From contig JAJYGO010000100.1 in the NCBI GenBank assembly GCA_021785115.1, positions 1 to 9,755 of the forward strand: DNA of 9,755 nt. The letters are read 5' to 3'. A program made the position numbers and the translations under genes. The notes under the pieces were generated by a model that saw only the letters and a list, made by a program, of their open reading frames with translations, searched no databases and was not told the DNA's origin. Source of the stretch: Chloroflexota bacterium (GTDB taxonomy: Bacteria > Chloroflexota > Limnocylindria > Limnocylindrales > CSP1-4). Shown here in pieces: positions 5,963 through 9,755 of this stretch. How positions within the stretch are numbered: the stretch's first letter is position 1; every line of letters starts with the position of its first letter.

Positions 5963-5980
5963 ACGGAATCCCCCGCATGA

Positions 5981-5996
5981 GCCCCCTGTCGGGGGC
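5981..5996 (+). terminator. Second GC hairpin upstream of rrf2
   Basis: GCCCCC (5981-5986), loop TGTC and GGGGGC (5991-5996) make a perfect 6-bp stem followed by CGTCCTTCC. With the 5905-5920 stem it may end the nucleotide-sugar transcript before the rrf2 promoter. There is no true T tract. Confidence 0.35.
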
Positions 5997-6021
5997 CGTC
6001 CTTCCCTGTCGCCCGGGAGGG

Positions 6022-6035
6022 GACTTCTGTAGTCT
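6022..6035 (+). promoter_or_regulatory. rrf2 promoter with overlapping GACT-N5-AGTC operator candidate
   Basis: GACT at 6022-6025 and AGTC at 6031-6034 form an inverted repeat with a 5-base spacer, the same core geometry as IscR type-1 sites. A -10-like TAGTCT (6030-6035) overlaps the second half-site and ends 6 bases before the ATG at 6042, implying a leaderless transcript. A regulator bound here would block its own promoter, so autoregulation by the encoded Rrf2 protein is likely. The flanks do not match the full E. coli IscR consensus. Confidence 0.5.
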
Positions 6036-6041
6036 CGTACT

Positions 6042-6518
6042 ATGAAACTTGAGATCACCCGCAAGAGCGACCTGGCGCTCCGCGCGCTGCGTGCACTCGC
6101 CGCCGGCGAGGGCACCTGGAAGGCGCCCGAGCTGGCGAAAGCCATCGGAACCACGCCCGGGTTCCTCACGCAGGCGCTGAGCCCGCTCGTGCACCGCGGG
6201 TGGATCCAGTCGTCGGTCGGACCGACCGGCGGATACCGGTACGCGGCCACCAGGCAGCCGTCGCTCCTCGAGGTCATCGAGGCCATCGAGGGCCCCGCCC
6301 TCGATGCCGCGTGCATCCTGCCGGACGGCGCAGCCTGCACCGCGGCGGCGTCCGGCGTGCCGTGCGAGCTGCACGAGGGCTGGGCCGCGGCCAGTGCGGC
6401 CGTGCTCGCCATGCTGGCCGGCACCCCGGCCGTCACGCCGTGCGCGCGACGGCCGCTGTCGGACGGTCCCAGGTCGCAGCGGATGCCCACCGCCGCGACG
6501 GCGTCCCGGGCACAGTGA
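6042..6518 (+). CDS. Rrf2-family transcriptional regulator with probable iron-sulfur cluster ligands
   Basis: 158-residue winged-helix DNA-binding protein. Seen: KLEITRKSDLALRALRALA at the N-terminus, helix-turn-helix APELAKAIGTTPGFLTQALS (28-47), wing GPTGGYRYA (60-68) and the dimerisation-helix start SLLEVIEAIEGP. Cys91, Cys99 and Cys108 follow, with His111 two residues after the third Cys (CELH). In IscR the ligands are C-x5-C-x5-C-x2-H. Here the spacing is C-x7-C-x8-C-x2-H, compatible with Fe-S binding but not identical. The last 25 or so residues are low-complexity. It has no ribosome site at normal spacing (GGGAGGGG lies about 20 bases upstream) and a -10-like TAGTCT 6 bases before the ATG. 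It is followed after 20 bases by the DoxX-like gene, its probable target. It could sense Fe-S status, nitric oxide or redox stress. The exact signal cannot be read from sequence. Confidence 0.85.
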   Translation: MKLEITRKSDLALRALRALAAGEGTWKAPELAKAIGTTPGFLTQALSPLVHRGWIQSSVGPTGGYRYAATRQPSLLEVIEAIEGPALDAACILPDGAACTAAASGVPCELHEGWAAASAAVLAMLAGTPAVTPCARRPLSDGPRSQRMPTAATASRAQ

Positions 6519-6525
6519 TCCGATC

Positions 6526-6532
6526 AAGGAGA
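6526..6532 (+). promoter_or_regulatory. Ribosome binding site of the doxX-like gene
   Basis: AAGGAGA with AAGGAG ending 7 bases before GTG 6539 decides the start of the DoxX-like protein. It excludes the longer in-frame reading that would run back through rrf2. Confidence 0.75.
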
Positions 6533-6538
6533 AGCACC

Positions 6539-7120
6539 GTGGAAGCAACCGTATCCATCAGGCCCACCGAGCTGCGGGAACCCGCCCTCGCGCGGTTCCT
6601 GTTCGCCGACACGCGCGCGTCCTGGCTCTGGCTGGTGGTGCGCCTGTACCTCGCCTATGAGTGGATCAGCGCCGGCTGGGAGAAGCTGAACTCGCCGGCC
6701 TGGACCGGTGCCCAGGCCGGCACCGCCCTCAGCGGGTTCCTGGCCGGCGCGGTCAAGCAGGCCGGCGGCGCGCACCCCAACGTGCAGGGCTGGTACAAGG
6801 ATTTCCTGACCGGCTTCGTGATCCCCAACGCCCACGCCTTCTCGTACGTCGTGGCGTTCGGCGAGACGCTGGTGGGCGTGGCCCTGCTCCTGGGGGCCCT
6901 GACCGGCGTGGCGGCCTTCTTCGGGATCTTCATGAACGCGAACTACCTCCTCGCCGGCACGGTGAGCACGAACCCGGTCCTCGCCTTCCTGGCGATCTTC
7001 GTGGTGCTGGCCTGGCGGAACGCGGGCTGGATCGGCCTGGACCGCTGGCTCCTGCCGGCCCTCGGCACGCCCTGGCAGCCCGGCCGGCTCTTCGGAACTG
7101 GCAGCCGGTCCGCCAGCTGA
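6539..7120 (+). CDS. DoxX/DoxD-family integral membrane protein
   Basis: 193-residue membrane protein. Seen: a polar N-terminus, helix 1 at about 28-45 (SWLWLVVRLYLAYEWISAGW) ending in the conserved GWEKLNSPAW, and a periplasmic-type loop with VQGWYKDFL. Then come helix 2 at about 103-122 around VAFGETLVGVALLLG, helix 3 at about 123-140 ending in MNANYLLAG, and helix 4 at about 146-162. The C-terminus is GWIGLDRWLLPALGTPWQPG. These segments are typical of DoxX proteins related to DoxD, the subunit of archaeal thiosulfate:quinone oxidoreductase. Other DoxX proteins take part in membrane thiol-redox complexes. GTG 6539 is supported by AAGGAG. It lies 20 bases after the Rrf2 regulator gene, which suggests co-transcription and control by a redox or Fe-S signal. 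The reaction is not established by sequence. Confidence 0.87.
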   Translation: MEATVSIRPTELREPALARFLFADTRASWLWLVVRLYLAYEWISAGWEKLNSPAWTGAQAGTALSGFLAGAVKQAGGAHPNVQGWYKDFLTGFVIPNAHAFSYVVAFGETLVGVALLLGALTGVAAFFGIFMNANYLLAGTVSTNPVLAFLAIFVVLAWRNAGWIGLDRWLLPALGTPWQPGRLFGTGSRSAS

Positions 7121-7226
7121 ACGCCGGGCCGCTGCGCGCCGGGCCGGTCGATCGCGGAGCACCCGCGCGACGGGCCAGACCGGGCCGACGGCCACGCGGC
7201 GGCGACACCGCCGACTCCTCCTCCTC

Positions 7227-7264
7227 GCCGATGGCGGTCGGGCCCCTGCCCGGCCGCCATCGGT
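7227..7264. terminator. Strong 16-bp hairpin downstream of doxX
   Basis: Bases 7227-7242 pair with 7249-7264 across a 6-base loop (CCCCTG). The outer arms CCGATGGCGG and CCGCCATCGG are perfect complements, and the inner GGG pairs with CCC. There is one internal G-U pair and one at the base. It lies 107 bases past the doxX stop and 35 bases before the next -10 element. There is no T run, so it is either a non-canonical terminator of rrf2-doxX or a palindromic operator for the glycosyltransferase promoter. Confidence 0.5.
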
Positions 7265-7298
7265 CGTTCCGCGCGGCGAACGGCAGGGCTCCGTGCCC

Positions 7299-7304
7299 TA
7301 CACT
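7299..7304 (+). promoter_or_regulatory. -10 promoter element (TACACT) for the glycosyltransferase genes
   Basis: TACACT, identical to the hexamer in front of the acetyltransferase gene, ends 9 bases before ATG 7314. No ribosome site precedes that ATG, so the message is probably leaderless or nearly so. The element would lie inside the coding region if the in-frame GTG at 7293 were used, which argues for the ATG. Confidence 0.5.
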
Positions 7305-7313
7305 GCACCGCTG

Positions 7314-8789
7314 ATGGGACGCCTTCCCGACCACCTGCCCGATGCGGGGACGTCCACCCCGGTCCCCGCATCGACCACCCCGTCCCTGCGCATCGCCATC
7401 GTCGCCGCCAACACCTTCGAGCACGACTCCCGGCTGCTCCGCACCGGCCGTGCCCTCGCGGCCGACGGCCACCGGGTGACGCTGCTCGCCTTCGCCGCGC
7501 CGGGGCTCCCCGACCGGGAGGATCTCGGCGGCGGCCTCGAGGTGCGGCGCCTGGCGGTCGATCGGCGCGTCACGGCGGCGTTCGCCCCGTTGCCCGCCCC
7601 GCTGCGTCGCGCCGCCGCGCGCCTCCTCGGGTTCCCGCCGGACGCCACGTCACTTCCGCCGGCCGCGGCCAGCGGCCTCGACCGGCTGCGGGCGCCGCTG
7701 CGACGCGCCGTCGAGATCGCCGCCCACCAGCGACGGGTGGGACCGTGGCGCGACGCCGTGCTGGCCGCCGTCCCCCACGCGGACGCCTACCACTGCAAGG
7801 CGCTGATCGCCCTGCCTGTCGTGGCCGGTGCGGCGGCACGCGCGGGCGCCCGCCATGCCTACGACCTCGCCGACCTGCACACGGAGGCCGCGCGCCTGGC
7901 CCGGATGCCGGCCGTCGTCCGGGCCCTCGTCCGGCGACGTGAGCGGGGCTGGGTCCGCCGCGCCGCGCTCCTGAGCGCGGTCAGCCCAGGGGTGGCCCGG
8001 GAGGCGGCGCGCCGGTTCGGCGTGCCGGAGCCGGTGGTGGTCCTGAACTGCCCACCTGCCTGGCGATCGGACGAACCGGGCCTGCCGTCGTCAGACCGGA
8101 TCCGGTCCGCGGCCGGGATCCCGCCGGAGCGCCCGGTGATCCTCTACCAGGGTGGGTTCAGCGTGGACCGCGGGATCGAGGAGCTGGTCCTGGCGCTCGA
8201 TGAGCCGCCGCTCCGCGACCTCGGCGCGACCGTGGTGCTCCTCGGCTACGGCCGGCTCCGGGAGCGCCTGGTGGAGGAGGCCGCGCGGCGGCCGGGCTCG
8301 CTCGTGGTGCTCGACGCGGTCCCGCCGTCCGAGCTGCTCGAGTGGACCGCATCGGCCGATCTCGGCTACGTGGGTCAGCCCGGGCGGACGCTCAACCAGC
8401 GGCTCAACCTGGCCAACAAGCTCTTCGAGAGCATCATGGCCGGCGTCCCGGTGCTGGTCGCGGAAGGGACGGAGCACTGCCGGGTGGTCGCCGCGGAAGG
8501 GCTGGGGGCGTGCGCACCGATCGAGCCGCGGGCGCTGGCGCGCGTCGCCGCCGGGCTCCTGTCGCGCCCGCCGGATGAACGGATCGCGCTGCGCCGGCAC
8601 TGCCGCTCGGTGGCGCTCGAACGCTACACCTGGGAGCGCCAGCAGGCCGGACTGGTGGGTGCCTACCGGCGCCTGGCCGTGGCGGTCGCACGGGGCGCCT
8701 CGCCGGCCCCCTGGCCGGGATGGGACGCAGAGGGACCGCAGGCCCCCGACCTGCGCGATCCACACCTGGAGGCGGAGCAGCGACCGTGA
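7314..8789 (+). CDS. GT4-type (GT-B fold) glycosyltransferase
   Basis: 491-residue glycosyltransferase predicted to transfer a sugar from a nucleotide donor to a membrane-linked glycan on the cytoplasmic face. Seen: a 25-residue Pro/Thr-rich N-terminus, then the first beta-alpha unit LRIAIVAANTFEHDSRLLRTGRALA (25-49) and DGHRVTLLAF. YDLADLHTEA (183-192) and LSAVSPGVAREAARRFG end the N-terminal domain. The C-terminal domain begins at VVVLNCPPAW and includes VILYQGGFSVDRGIEEL (275-291), VVLLGYGRL (307-315), LNQRLNLANKLFESIMAGVP (360-379) and a late ERYTWERQ. The NKLFE...GVPV segment is the donor-binding helix region of GT4 enzymes. The last 30 or so residues are low-complexity. The start ATG 7314 is favoured over GTG 7293 by the TACACT element. 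It overlaps the next, related gene as GTGA. Donor and acceptor are unknown. Confidence 0.85.
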   Translation: MGRLPDHLPDAGTSTPVPASTTPSLRIAIVAANTFEHDSRLLRTGRALAADGHRVTLLAFAAPGLPDREDLGGGLEVRRLAVDRRVTAAFAPLPAPLRRAAARLLGFPPDATSLPPAAASGLDRLRAPLRRAVEIAAHQRRVGPWRDAVLAAVPHADAYHCKALIALPVVAGAAARAGARHAYDLADLHTEAARLARMPAVVRALVRRRERGWVRRAALLSAVSPGVAREAARRFGVPEPVVVLNCPPAWRSDEPGLPSSDRIRSAAGIPPERPVILYQGGFSVDRGIEELVLALDEPPLRDLGATVVLLGYGRLRERLVEEAARRPGSLVVLDAVPPSELLEWTASADLGYVGQPGRTLNQRLNLANKLFESIMAGVPVLVAEGTEHCRVVAAEGLGACAPIEPRALARVAAGLLSRPPDERIALRRHCRSVALERYTWERQQAGLVGAYRRLAVAVARGASPAPWPGWDAEGPQAPDLRDPHLEAEQRP

Positions 8790-9755
8790 GCCGCATCGTC
8801 ATGTTCGTCTTCAACGACTGCACCAACGATGCTCGGGTGCTGCGGGAGGCGGCCAGCCTGGTCGAGGCGGGCCACCGGGTGACGATCATGGCGCGCCCCA
8901 GGGACGTGGCGTCCACCGCGGTGGAGCGGGAGCGGCGCGACGGCTTCGAGATCGTGCGGATCCCGCTGCCGCAGGGCTGGAAGCGCTGGTACGTCCTGGC
9001 CCGCTATCCCTGGCGGGCCCGCGGCTGGATCCGCTTCCGCTATGCGTACGACGCGAAGCGGGGCCCGAAGGGCTGGGCGGAGGCCGTGGCGGTGACGCCG
9101 GTGGCGCTGGCCTGGATCGGCTGGATGCTCGTGCGGGCTCCGTTCTACCTCGGGTTCCGGTGGCTGCGCCGGGGACGGACCCAGGCGGGCGGCGACACCC
9201 TCGACTGGCTGACCCGCTGGCGCTTCTCGATCGTCGGGTGGGCGCGCGCGGCGGCGGCCGCGGCCCCCGAGGCGGACGCGTACCACGGCCACGACCTCTC
9301 CGGCCTCCCCGGAGCCGTGGCGGCGGCCGAGCGCCACGGGCGGACCGGCCGCGGCTCGCGGCCGGCGCTCGTCTACGACAGCCACGAGATCTACGTCGAG
9401 TCCGGGCGCATCGCACGGCTCCCCCGCTGGGTGCGCGCCATCCTGGCCCGCCAGGAGCAGGCGTGGGTGGACCGGGTCGACGCGCTGGTGACCGTCAACC
9501 AGTCGCTGGCCGAGGACCTGGGTGCGCGCTACCACCCGCCGCGGGTGGTGGTGGTCCGCAACTGCCCCGCGCGCTGGGATCCGCCGGACGCCCGGGACCA
9601 GCTCCTGCGGCACGCCGCCGGGATCCCAGGGGACGCCCGGATCGCCCTCTACCACGGGGGCTTCTCCGCGCACCGGGGGATGGAGGAGCTGGCCGAGGCG
9701 ATCCTGCAGCCCGACATGGATCGCGTCCACGCCGTCTTCCTCGGCTACGGCAGCG
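8786..9755 (+). CDS. Second GT4-type glycosyltransferase with a hydrophobic insert, C-terminus beyond window
   Basis: The GTG at 8786 overlaps the previous stop as GTGA, with GGAG-type sites at 8768-8777. It gives 323 residues, open to the window end. Seen: IVMFVFNDCTNDARVLREAA (4-23) and GHRVTIMARP form the N-terminal Rossmann-like start. DAYHGHDLSGLPGAV (164-178), LVYDSHEIYVES (195-206) and ALVTVNQSLAEDLG end the first domain. The VVVVRNCPARW linker (254-264) and ALYHGGFSAHRGMEEL (287-302) begin the second. It parallels the upstream glycosyltransferase closely in domain order and at the NCP and GGFSxxRGxEEL motifs, so the two are paralogues. Residues about 65-128 are extra relative to it and include a strongly hydrophobic stretch (about 98-125, around VAVTPVALAWIGWMLV), a probable membrane anchor. 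Most of the donor-binding C-terminal domain lies outside the window. Confidence 0.85.
   Translation, partial: MSRIVMFVFNDCTNDARVLREAASLVEAGHRVTIMARPRDVASTAVERERRDGFEIVRIPLPQGWKRWYVLARYPWRARGWIRFRYAYDAKRGPKGWAEAVAVTPVALAWIGWMLVRAPFYLGFRWLRRGRTQAGGDTLDWLTRWRFSIVGWARAAAAAAPEADAYHGHDLSGLPGAVAAAERHGRTGRGSRPALVYDSHEIYVESGRIARLPRWVRAILARQEQAWVDRVDALVTVNQSLAEDLGARYHPPRVVVVRNCPARWDPPDARDQLLRHAAGIPGDARIALYHGGFSAHRGMEELAEAILQPDMDRVHAVFLGYGS

Noticed and set aside
3008..6490. Very long minus-strand open frame (1160 codons) opposite three genes
   Set aside because: It runs antisense to the 6-dehydrogenase, epimerase and rrf2 genes, whose plus-strand proteins carry clear family motifs. Its translation is Arg/Gly/Ala/His-rich without domains. 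Long antisense frames are expected at this GC content.
8663..9730. 355-codon minus-strand frame at the right end
   Set aside because: It is antisense to the second glycosyltransferase, whose plus-strand reading from 8786 has coherent GT-B motifs and a GTGA coupling to the gene before it.

Overview
The window is very GC-rich (visibly above 70 percent by eye, not computed) and tightly packed, with genes that overlap as ATGA or GTGA and long antisense shadow frames. It looks like the chromosome of a free-living high-GC bacterium, probably Chloroflexota or Actinomycetota. I cannot fix the phylum from the sequence. Three of the four visible transcription-unit heads have a TANNNT hexamer 6 to 9 bases before the start codon and no Shine-Dalgarno sequence, which suggests leaderless mRNAs. 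Most internal genes have GGAGG or GAGGG sites.

Layout. (1) Positions 1-183, minus strand: the N-terminal 61 residues of a polytopic membrane protein with a metal-transporter-like HGVTPDEH motif. A Zur/Fur-type palindrome lies just upstream at 200-220. (2) Positions 184-388: a divergent regulatory region holding the palindrome, a 22-bp tandem repeat and a TACACT -10 element. (3) Positions 389-5893: five plus-strand genes encoding a left-handed beta-helix N-acetyltransferase with a zinc-ribbon tail, a DegT-type PLP aminotransferase, a Gfo/Idh oxidoreductase, a UDP-sugar 6-dehydrogenase and a non-hydrolysing UDP-GlcNAc 2-epimerase. These match the five activities of the WbpA-B-E-D-I route from UDP-GlcNAc to UDP-2,3-diacetamido-2,3-dideoxy-mannuronate. 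(4) Positions 5894-6041: an intergenic region with an 18-bp direct repeat, two small hairpins and a GACT-N5-AGTC operator candidate over a promoter. (5) Positions 6042-7120: an Rrf2-family regulator with probable Fe-S ligands, followed by a DoxX/DoxD-like membrane protein. (6) Positions 7121-7313: an intergenic region with a strong 16-bp hairpin and a second TACACT promoter. (7) Positions 7314 to the window end: two related GT4-type glycosyltransferases overlapping by GTGA, the second cut by the window edge.

How it fits together: groups 3 and 7 read as part of a cell-surface polysaccharide locus, in which the first block makes an activated di-N-acetylated uronic acid and the glycosyltransferases build the glycan. 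The rrf2-doxX pair is a redox or Fe-S-responsive unit lying between them and may be functionally separate. No mobile element, RNA gene or CRISPR array was seen, and no gene-free stretch exceeds 300 bases.
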